Shown one piece after another: positions 45,301 to 57,300 of a stretch of DNA of 64,000 nucleotides (position 1 is its first letter; each line of letters opens with the position of its first letter). The stretch comes from Liolophura sinensis (lineage: Eukaryota > Mollusca > Polyplacophora > Chitonida > Chitonidae). A model generated the notes under the pieces. That model was not told the DNA's origin, did not search any database, and worked only from the letters and a program-made list of their open reading frames with translations. The stretch lies in contig NC_088299.1 in the NCBI RefSeq assembly GCF_032854445.1, positions 11,153,608 through 11,217,607 of the forward strand, written 5' to 3'. Both the position numbers and the translations under genes were made by a program.

Positions 45301-48300
45301 TCAGATTAGAGATGAAGGGTGTAAAGGTTACAACAGTGGTGTCTGGCTGTACAGTGTGCCACAGTGTACTTATCACCACAGAGGGAAAGGCCTACACTTG
45401 GGGTGAGTCAGATTAGAGATGAAGGGTGTAAAGGTTAGAAGAGTGGTGTCTGGCTGTGCAGTGTGTCACAGTGTACTTATCACCACCGAGGGAAAGGCCT
45501 ACACTTGGGGTGAGTCAGATTAGAGATGAAGGGTGTAAAGGTTACAACAGTGGTGTCTGGCTGTACAGTGTGCCACAGTGTACTTATCACCACAGAGGGA
45601 AAGGCCTACACTTGGGGTGAGTCAGATTAGAGCTGAAGGGTGTAAAGGTTAGAAGAGTGGTGTCTGGCTGTGCAGTGTGTCACAGTGTACTTATCACCAC
45701 CGAGGGAAAGGCCTACACTTGGGGTGAGTCAGATTAGAGATGAAGGGTGTAAAGGTTAGAAGAGTGGTGTCTGGCTGTGCAGTGTCACAGTGTACTTATC
45801 ACCACAGAGGGAAAGGCCTACACTTGGGGTGAGTCAGATTAGAGATGAAGGGTGTAAAGGTTAGAAGAGTGGTGTCTGGCTGTGCAGTGTCAAAGTGTAC
45901 TTATCACCACAGAGGGAAAGGCCTACACTTGGGGTGAGTCAGATTAGAGATGAAGGGTGTAAAGGTTAGAAGAGTGGTGTCTGGCTGTGCAGTGTCACAG
46001 TGTACTTATCACCACCGAGGGAAAGACCTACCTTTGGGGTGAGTCAGATTAGAGCTGAAGGGTGTAAAGGTTAGAAGAGTGGTGTCTGGCTGTGCAGTGT
46101 GTCACAGTGTACTTATCACCACAGAGGGAAAGACCTACCCTTGGGGTGAGTCAGATTAGAGCTGAAGGGTGTAAAGGTTAGAAGAGTGGTGTCTGGCTGT
46201 GCAGTGTCACAGTGTACTTATCACCACCGAGGTAAAGGCCTACACTTGGGGTGAGTCAGATTAGAGATGAAGGGTGTAAAGGTTAGAAGAGTGGTGTCTG
46301 GCTGTACGCAGTGTCACAGTGCACTTAACAACAAAGAGGCCAAAGCCTGCACTTGGGGTGCCGTACGTGGGAAGGTCTGCCAGCAACCTATGGATGGTCG
46401 TGGGTTTCCCCAGGGCCCTGCCCGGTCTCCTCCCACCATAATGCTGGCCGCTGTCATATAATTGAAATATTCTTGAGTTCGGCGTAAAACACCAGTCAAA
46501 TAAATAAATAAATACCCTTGGGGTGAGTCAGATTAGAGCTTACACAGGAGCGCTTCCTGGTCATGTTATGTGATGATATACTTCTACTCCTAGCAAAGAA
46601 ACATGGGAATGTTTTTATTGGTTTCCCATGGGCTCTGTGCAGTTACCATAATGCCATCGTATAAGTGAAATACATATATTCTTGAGTTCAGCGTAAACAT
46701 CAATCAAAATTAAAACATAAATATTTGCAAAGGAAGATGTGTATTGGTTACCTGCCTGAAATTTTTACCAGGGTTCTAATTTTTGTCTTGTATCACCTGC
46801 ATGTGCATGAAGATTACCAGTATAAACAGACAACTTCGCTCTATAAAGAGTAGGGTGCATTTTATTTCTGTAACCTTTTCAAGTACTCTCAGCTCAAGAA
46901 AAACTTGAAGTTGAAATACTGAGAAAAAAATGTGCCTTGCAAAGTATCCACAATATACAGAGAATAAAGAGAGGCTTTTGTAAACTATCACGACAAAGGT
47001 GTCTAAAAAAATTTTACTGTAGTAGTTAGATTTATGTATCTTGTATAATCTTGCATTAGCAACTACAGTGAAATAACGATTTCTTTTTAGGCATTGTAAC
47101 CAGTATACCCCACGCCTAAAACAGGGTACACACAGTCCTTGAAACTCTGTGAAAGTGCTTGGAAAATACAATTTCATTTTAAAGTACTTGAAAGTCCTTA
47201 AAAAAGGAAAAATGCTTCTGGAAACTCCTTGAAAATCGGTGTTTGTCCTGAACTTAAATATTGCCTGCTGACCGCCGAGTCTGTATATCGGGAGCTCGCT
47301 GATAATTCCCCCATAATCAGGGCTTCCAATGGCACTCATCACTGTGGCAAATTTAGAACAATTTTTTGAATGGCGATTAAAATTGAAAAAATGCAAATGT
47401 TTTGGCGACAGATTTATTTACTTAAGAAAACATACACATACAAAATCTACCATGAGAGTTTTCTGGGGATTTTAGCAGATTTTCGCAACTTTTATTATGA
47501 AAATAATTCACTTACTTTCATTTCAAACAAAACAACAACAACACAGTTGTATGGCGATTACTTAACAGGGGATTCAGCATTGTTGCAAGTTGACTTACAT
47601 TAAATAATGCTTGAAATCATTTTTGTTAAATAACGAATGAGAATCATGGCATTTTGGGGGATGCCTTTCATCACCAATTATAGAAAAAAAAAACAATTAT
47701 CAAGGGAAATAGTAGAAGGTAGAGTTACACCTCTAAATGAAGTTACCGCCCATGAAAAATTTAAACTTTTCCACTTAATAAACTATTTTTTTGGATCCCA
47801 AATAAATTAAATGTTTCCGAATATGTGCCGTTACATAAATGTGTATGCCCTCTGGTTTTCTCCTGTCAGACTGTTACTCCAATGTACTGATCATAATGTT
47901 GCATTTAAATAAACTGAATTTACAAATTAATTTCGTAACAAATTTTTCTGATAGAGGAAATTACATTTTACTAGGATCCTACAGGTAGGTTGAAAAAAGG
48001 ATTGATTTTTTTTTTCAAGAAAGAAAAACATGCTGCCAAGCATTGACCCATTATTTTGAGGGCAATTGTTCTAAATGTAATGTTTGATAAACTCCAGATA
48101 TAGCTGGAAGAGACTGATTCTAGCAGCTAGACCAAGGCAGATGAAAAACGAATTACAGAAGGAGACCTACAAGAGTCATGGCCACTAAGGAAGTATGGCT
48201 GAAGAAAAATAGTATTTATTTCAGAATCTGATGAGTGGCTAAAGTTACTGGCTAAAAACATACTTACCCAGAGGAAGCCCTGCATAATGATATATAGCAT

Positions 48301-51300
48301 TCATTTTTTTTTTCTGAGTCAAGGCCAGGTCAAAGAATGTGTCGCATTAAAGAGGTGAAGGGCAGATATTTCTTGCAAAGGCAAGCGTGCTATTCAATAC
48401 ACATGCATGGTCATGAAAGCATCTATAATTCAGACTTAAAACATAGTCTATAATTTGCACCATGGTATGTTTACACTGAAAACTCCTGGAAAACTCCTTG
48501 AATTTCATTTTCATACACCTGTACGAACCCTGTAATAACCTAGTTTTGGCTAAAGCTACAGAGAATATGAACTTGCAAGGCACCTAAAAGGCTGATTCCT
48601 TGTTTAACGTTCAGCACCGAAAGGTTAGAACAAGGAAACAGAACTGACCCATTGCCAGGATGTCATGCCTGGTGTCTTCGTCATGATAATTCAGTGGTGA
48701 CAGCACTTGTGCGGCATGGAGTCGCCATTCCACAAAACATACATAGATTATTCTGAACCTTTGCAATGATTGAGAAATAAAAATTGAAATATAATCGATA
48801 TAAGGTGACAGTAGTTTTATTTGCGCGTTAAAAGTAAAAAAGTCAAAGTTGGAAGTCGAAATTCACTTTTTTATTTTGTCTGACTTTTTAAAATATTTTT
48901 ATGATTTTTCTATTTATCAAGGCTTTCAAACCATATGATAGATTCGTCTTTAAAATAAACAGTTTCCACATTCCACATTTCTCACGAATTACATGAGGTT
49001 CACAATGCCTGTAAAACAAAAATTACTTTTACGACCTAGACTGAATTTAAATCCCCACCGTCAAGTTAGATGTGGTCTGTGTGCTATCATTAGATATGGC
49101 ACACACATTGTACATAGAGGTTGTAAAGATGTAAGGTTTGAATGGTTGTCAACACTATACACAGTTCATGCCTTGAGGCTGAAAGGCAGTAGACAGTAAC
49201 CTGTAAAAACAGTTGCCATGGAATATTAATGTACAGACAACATGACGAATGGATAAAGAGATGGACCAGCTTGTGCACTGACTAGGTGTCCAGAAGACTC
49301 TGCACTTGTATGCACCCCAGCTGGCTGTACTGGCTGATGAAAAAAGGGAAGGCCTCAGACTGGCTGTGAATTACCAGCTACAGGATACCCCGAGAATTCT
49401 TTTGAGAATGAGATGAGAGAAAGAAAAAAAACAAAAACACAATTTGTATTCAGGGAGAGACATTGATCAGTGACGTGTGCAAGGAATAAAAGAGCGATCA
49501 GGGTGATGGAGTACAGCCCATGCCCCAGTGACTGTGCACACCAATCCCTAGTGACGGCTGAAATCGCCTTTGATGTGGCCTGCATATTATCACTGGATAT
49601 GGCGTGGTGTTCAAGCTCTGCGCATGACAGGCCTGGTATTGTCATTGTAGCTGAGATAGAGGAGGGCAAACTGTTTTTACTTTAGCCCTGGCTGATTATA
49701 AATATTGATGTGTGAAGATGAGCATGGTTACATGGGATTTATACTTATAGGAGACCAGATCATCAGATGTTATGATTGGGTAATTTACGCATGTACAAAT
49801 AATTTGTGACTGTCCTGAACTATGATGTACATGTACAGGGTTGAATGCAGCTCTTATTTTGGGTTTCCTTTTGAGAATCTATAATTTGATCTAAAGTCAA
49901 GAAAGTGGTGCAATATATTGAATATTATGCTAAATATCAGACTTAGTAAAAAGAGTATTAATTGACAAATAGGCTGTATTAAATCACTCATTTTCAACAT
50001 AAAAGTAAACAAAATAAAAAAAAAAAAGTAAATTCATGTAAAACTTATTACCTATATATATATAAATATATGTATATACATATATATATATATATACAAA
50101 TTCAATATTGACAATGTACAGTTCACCTCCAGAACTGTGGGGGCACAAACCATCTTTAAAATTTACATTATTCTATGCCCAGTATCCAGTTTTACATTTT
50201 GACACTTTGGACAGGGCATATGCAGATATTGGAGGGAGGGTTTCAGGGAATGGTAATGTAAGCACACTGTCCATGTATATTTCTGGTTTATAATATGGGC
50301 ATATTCAACATGCCTAACCAGCTGTTTTATTATGCATACATGATCAAAAGTACAGAATACACATGATAATATTTTTTAAAAAATTCGATGGTGGTTTTGT
50401 AAGTTTTTCAAAAATTTAGAGAAATTAGCTGATGATTTTAGATGATTAATTTGAGCATAACCAATAGCATAGATATTATTAAAACATGTTCTTAATAATT
50501 TTTACTCACTTAGGGCCCTCACAGTTTATCTTACATGGGTTTATGGTGATAAATTCAAATACATGTATTTTGATGTTAAAGTGAAAGACAGCACCTGGTT
50601 AAAACATATTTCAGTTGAAAGCAGGATACTCAAGCTTTCTAAAAAGTAACATATCTTATTATTTAAATGATTCACCGAGTAACAAAATGACAGTACTGCA
50701 CAAATGGCTGGTGTGAGTCGAGGCAGCCATCTGGAGAATTTTATCCAATCAAACACGTTGCGCTCCCTAAGCTGTAGCATAGCCTTTGCCCGTTCAGCGC
50801 TAGATGAAGTGGCATATCATACCATAGAACAGCTGTATAAGACATCATTTTGAGATCATTAAGGCCTACAACGATGTAGTTATGTGTAGCCGAAGAGCCA
50901 TTTCACAAAATGTTATGGGGCAGGTCTGTATCATTTACGGAAGACGGCAAACGTAAAATCAGTTAATTTACAGGCCGTGTAATATTCAACAATGGTATCA
51001 CGAATTTTGTGTCAGGCAGTAGCATACCGTCTTGGCCCAACCTGAGATTTCCCCAAATACATCTTTCATCCCTTTAAATACCTTTTTTGTCATTCACTTT
51101 GGCATTAAGTCAGCAGTTTGTAAGTAACAAATATCAGTGAGTACAAAATTCACTAGGGATGCTGACGGTTTATGGGAATGAGAAGACCTCATCTCACCCG
51201 ACAAGGCTTAAAATTAATAAGCCTATTTCTTTCTCTGAATTATTACAAGTGAAGAATGCTTCTTAGTCTTTCTTGCATACAGGGGATGTTTCTTTTGTGT

Positions 51301-54300
51301 CTTATCTTTTTCAAGATACCGTAAAATTACTGATTTCAGTGATAACCAGGTCAGCACTGCTTTCATCTCAGAAGCTACCTCTACAATATTGAAACATAAA
51401 ATTCAGGGACAATTAACTGCCTAGCTCAGCCTCAATGGGCTTAGATTTAGTTATACTATGATACAGAAAATACTTTTGACGTTAAAGAGCAAAAGTAAAC
51501 GTGACGTCACCTTGCTCTTGATAATGGAGACGCGTTGAAGCTGCGTCAAGACGAAGTTTCACTAAACTTTTACTGGGTTGAAAAAAATATTAAAAAAAAA
51601 AAAAAATTTTAATGCCAGTTTAAGATACTTTGAATGGTAGTCTTTCAGTGGACATAAACATTAGTCAGGTGCTGTCTTTCACTTTAAATTGAGAATGTGT
51701 TCCAAGAAATGTCTTGACAACATTTTGAAAGATGACTACTACATGTAGCTATTAGGAGAGATATGAACGCGTTTGAGCTTTGGGAACGTGAATCTCTTTC
51801 AGGCCATATAAATGAGACGGATCAACTGGGTCACAGTGATACACTACGTTGCAACAACCCTACCTTGATACTTTAGTGTCTTCAGGACTATATCTTAATA
51901 GATGTGGTGTGTTGTTGATTTCAGGTCGTAATGAGAAGGGTCAGCTGGGTCATGGCGATACACTACGCCGGGACGTCCCCACCCTGGTAGAGTGTTTGCA
52001 GGACTATAACATAATAGATGTGGCTTGTGGCAAAAACCATACTCTCTTCCTAACAGGTAGGATTGGTGGGGTGTGTTTTTTTCACTATAAAGCTTATAAT
52101 ATAACTTGTCTGGATTTTGCCCAGAATTTGAAATGAATTTCAAGTTATTGCCCCATGTTAAAACACACATATTTTTCAGTAAGATTTTTTGCAAGAATGT
52201 TGATAATCAATTCAGCTTTTCTAGCTGACTTCAGTTTATACATCACGACATCTTTCATTATGTTTTCAGTAAAAGGCTACTACTGCCTGGGAGTAAATTA
52301 AAAGAAGTAAAATAGGAGGAATGGTCAGAGTACATGTAAACTTATACCTGCTCAAAATTTCACTTTTAATACTTGTATCATTTGGCTCATAATTCCCTTC
52401 TAATAAACCCCCTGTGATTGCCATGTTTTTCGGATTATAGTGTATGTACAACTGACCAGAAATTTCATTACGATTATAAACCAAACATTTGAAGGTGTTG
52501 TGAGTTCAGCATGACTTAGAGACAGAAGGCAATGTTTCTTTATACATATATGTATTCAAAAAAAGCCAACAAGCCTGTGTGTAGTACATTTACAAATTTT
52601 CCCACTGTTTTTGTCTTCCAGACAAGGGTCGAGTGTTAGCATGTGGAGACAACAAGATGGGTCAGTTGGGCTTAGGCTTACAGAGTCCGTTTGTACCTAG
52701 TCCAACCAGAGTAAGTCGACAGGGTGTCATAGTCCTGAAATGCAAGAATTTCAATTAATAATAAAAACCCCAACAAACTTGCAGTTAGCTTTAAAGGAGG
52801 GCAATATGCAATGATAGTTAATCCATTAATGTCTACGTACAAATGTACATGTATTATTGGTTTGGGCTTGCACTGGCAAAGTCATAAAAGGTGTTACTCT
52901 TGTTATTAATCTGTGATATCAGGTGGCTATACCCTGTTTAGTGCACAGACAGCTACATGTGAGCATCAGGCCTTCGAATTTGAGGCGAGCTATCAGACCC
53001 CCACACTTAATGCACTCCCCTGGATAGATTTTAAGTTTAGTTACTCAACTGATAAAATCAAAAGTGAGGAGAATGAATATATGTGTGCAAATCAGACTCC
53101 CTAATCTTTTGCAATGGGTGTGATGATAACACACCTGCTCGCAAAGAAAGGCTTGTTGTACCATACTTTAGTGTAGCAAGAAACTGTTCATAAATAAACA
53201 AACAAAAGGTGTTCAGTAGCCTCCCTCATTTTGTTAACCTGTGTATATTTAGATCCATTACAAGGGTCCTCCCATTCGCAAGGTGGCCTGTGGAGGGGAG
53301 TTCTGTATGGTGGCTGACATTCGAGGAAACCTCTACTCATTTGGGTGTCCAGAATACGGACAGCTTGGTGAGTTTGTGAAAAACTTTATAGAATCATTAC
53401 ATGGAAAAAAATTTTCAATTCATACATGTAACTTTCACGCCCTGTTAAGTTCAAGTGGACAATTTCGTTTTGGGTTTTTTTTTGTGCCCTCTCATCCTTG
53501 TGAGATCAAGCACGGCTGGGGCTGTCTTCCTTTTCAGTCGAAGTTGGGAAGGTCTGTCTGCTGATGGTCGTGGGTTCCATGAGCCTGGTTTTCTAGGGGT
53601 CAGTTAAATGAAACATTCTTGAGTAGGATTTAAAACTGCAAACTAATATCAGATTAAATATTTTTTTTCTTGAACCCACAAGTATTAACATAAAACTGTG
53701 AAACAAAGTTAAATGGAAGGAAGATGCTAAATGAAGTATATATCAACTGAAAGATCATTAAACAGTGAAAATAGTCCCTTTTGTTTTTTTCAAGGCGTCA
53801 AATGGTTTTAGAACATATTTTACGGTGGTCTGTTGTGACCCAGAGGGTATCAGTGATGTCACACCGTGACCTATGTTTTTTTTCTCTTGAAATAGATCAT
53901 TTCCAGGTTGATTCCTCGAATGCAATCGGAGATCTGCATATATATCAGGGTGCGCACAGTCCTTGAAACACCTTGAAAGTGCTTGAAAAATACAATTTAA
54001 TTTTCAAGTACTTGAAAGTCCTTAAAAAAGACAAATACCCCTGGAAACTAGAAAATCTGTTTGTCCCGAACTTAAATATTGTCTGCTGATTGCTGAGTCT
54101 GTATACCAGGAGCTTGCTGATAATTCTCCCGCAATCGGGGCTTCTGCTGGCACTCGCCATTGTCTCAAATTTAGAACAATTTTTTGAAATGGCGATAAAA
54201 TTTGAAAAAATGTGAATGTTTTTGGCGACAAATTTATTTACTGAAGAAAAAATACAAAGGTTATACAAAATCTATCATGAGGGTTTTCTGGGGGTTTAGC

Positions 54301-57300
54301 AGATTTTTCTTATGAAAATAATCCTCTTACTTTCATTTCAAACGGCCTCATATCAGCATAATAACAACAACACAGTTGTATGGTGATTACTTGACAGCAA
54401 TTACTTGACTTGAAAGAAACTCTACAAAGGGGGTTCAGCAGTCAGCCTTTCATTGCCAATTGTAGAAAAAAAAAACAAAATTACCGGTACAAAGGCAAAT
54501 AAATCAAGGCAGAGTTACACCTGTAAATGAAGTTACTTTCCATGAAAAATTTGAACTTTTCCATTTAATAAACTATTTTTTTTTGGATCCGAAGTAAATG
54601 TTTCAGAATGTGTGCTGTTTCATAAATGTGTACGCCCACTGGTTTTCTCCTGTCAGACTTTGTAACTCCAATGGACTGATCATAATGTTGCATTTAAATA
54701 AAATGAATTTACAAATTATTTTCGTAACAAATTTTTCTGATAGATGAAATTACATTTTATAAGGATCCTACAGATAGGTTGAAAAAAGGATTGATTTTTA
54801 AAAAAAAAAAAGAAAAATCATGCTGCCAAGCATTGGTCCATTATTTTGAGGGCAGTTGTTCTAAATGTAACATTTGATAAACTCCAGATATAGCTGAAAG
54901 AGATCAAACTGATTGTAATAGCTACAACAAGGCAGATAAAAACGAATTACAGAAGGAGACCTACAAGAGTCATGGCCACTAAGGAAGTATGGCTAAAGAA
55001 AAATAGTATTTACTACGAAATCTGATGAATGGCTAAAAACATACTGACCCAGAGGAAGCCCTGCATAATGATATATGGCATTCATTTTTTTTTTACTGAG
55101 TCAAGGCCAGGTCAAAGAATGTGTCGCATTACAGAGGTGAAGGGCAGAAATTTCTTGCAAAATCAAGTGTACCATTCAATATACATACATGCAAATTAAA
55201 GCATCTATAATTCAGACTTAAAATATAGTCTATAATTTGCATCATGGTATTTTTAAACTAGCCTTGAGAATGACAAAAAACTCCTTGAATTTCATTTTCT
55301 TACACCTGTAAGAACCCTGTATATTCATCAAGAACGATAAAATAGAGCAGTCTGTAGGTGTGAAGTGGCAAAATCATGACCTCGCTGGTCCCAATATGGT
55401 CAGAAAAGTCACCGTTGAGTCCAAAATTCCAAATGCATTTCCCTGGGTTGAAAAAATTCTGTATTTTATAATATAATTTATTTTCTATATAATCCTTAAA
55501 GGTAACTATTTTTGTGGACAGTCTTTAATGGGCTTTCATTCGACGCTCGCTCCACGTCAGAGTTTTCGTTGCCTTTCAAAAACCAGCCAACATGGTTAAT
55601 GATATTACATTTAGTTGATGGTGTATATTCAAACAATTCTAATACGCTGGTGAAATGTACAAAAAACATTTATTATTTGTGCAGTACAGTAAATTCTTAC
55701 TTTATGTATAGGTCACAACACAGATGGAAAATTTTTCGTCACCAGCAACAAAATGTCTTTCAAGTGTGAGACCTCCCCCAGAAAAGTGAATGTATTCATA
55801 GAGAAGGCCAAGGAAGGCTATGTGGTTCCAATACCAGATGTGGAAGTCCGAGACGTGGCTTGTGGAGTTAACCATACTGTAAGTTACTCAGCTATAGACT
55901 GCTGTATATGTTGTGTAGATCCACCAGTAAGCCTGTCATAAAGGTAAAGCATAGACATTCCAAACAATCTGAAATGTCCTATAGTTGATGGTTCAGTATT
56001 TAGGCTTTTTGTCGTTTTCAGATGTTGTTATTTGATCAGACGTAGTGAGTGAAGGTACGAAATTCTGGTAATTAAACTATAAAGGTCTTCGATTTTAATA
56101 TTCAAACTAGGGGGTTATTGGTTATAGCCAATAAAAATAACTAAAAGTTGTCCAAATTAAAGCGGGACTGGTTAGTATGATCGGGAGCCTCTGACAAATG
56201 GAGTTGCTGGGAGTTCAAGTCCAGCTCATGCTGGTTTTCCTCTCCATTTGTACGTGGGAAGGTCTGCCAGCAACCTGTGGATGATGTGGATGATCTTGAG
56301 TTTTGCCTTTTCTTTGCTCAGTACCCTCCCACTGTAATGCTGGCCGCTGTCACTTAAGTGAAAAATTCTACAGTGCAGCTTAAAAAAAAAATAGTGAAAT
56401 AATAAATAAATCAAAACTAGAGCAGAAATGTTCCAGTTAATGTTTATTGTAATTTTTTTTCTGTGCAAAAAGAAACAGTAAGTGCTTTTTGTTAACACAA
56501 AAGCGTCTTATTTGATCACTTTCTTTTGGGTCAGTGTTCTTGAGCATGACAGAAAACACCAATTAAATAAAGAAATTCTTTTGGGTATGTTTTTTTTTTG
56601 GTGCAGATCATTGTTGATGCCAATAAGCGAGTGTTCACCTGGGGATTTGGAGGCTATGGCAGATTGGGTCATTCTGAACAGAAGGATGAGATGGTCCCTA
56701 GGCACCTCAAATATTTTGATGGACCGTCCAGAGGTGCTACACAGGTCTTTGCAGGCAGCACCTTTTCTATGGCCATCAGTGAACTAGGTCAGTCTTCTTT
56801 CCATTTGGAAACTTGCATTTTAAATTCACATTGTGCAAACATGAAAGTAAGCAACAGGGCAAGGATCTAAGCTGATAGTGTGGGAACTGTTTTGATCTTA
56901 ATGCTTGTCGGTTTCACCGTTTTACATGCAAATACTACTAAAATAGGAAAATTTTTGTCATTTGGGGTCCCAAACTGTTTTCTTATTGCACAGCAATAAT
57001 TTTCTTCAATTGTAATTTTCCCATGGTTATTTCCCAAGTGTTTGACTGTAGGTTTAGGGTATTGGCTTACTCCAGGCAACTCATTATCCAAATCACAAAA
57101 CTGCTTGAGCCTTCGGTGGCCAAATGGTTAGAGTGTCTGTCTAGATGTCGATACTTTTTTTGGCAGCATTTTGGCGACATGGACTCGCCCTGCCACAAAG
57201 AGACGCATTGTAAATGTATGTACACGCACCTAATGACTCTTTGTCATCATATGACTGAAAAATTGTTAAGTGCGACGTACATGCAAAATCCAAAGCATTC

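Noticed and set aside
45205-46359. CRISPR-like array or coding repeat domain
   Set aside because: The units are whole duplicated exon-intron junctions with no unique spacers, and each contains an in-frame stop, so they neither encode extra RCC1 blades nor form a CRISPR.
46776-47396. 206-codon open frame on the minus strand in RCC2 intron 3, with a related one at 53945-54268
   Set aside because: Both overlap the ends of the hAT-like element and arise from its subterminal 'ccttgaaagt' motifs; they differ in length, lack transposase motifs and have no splice support.
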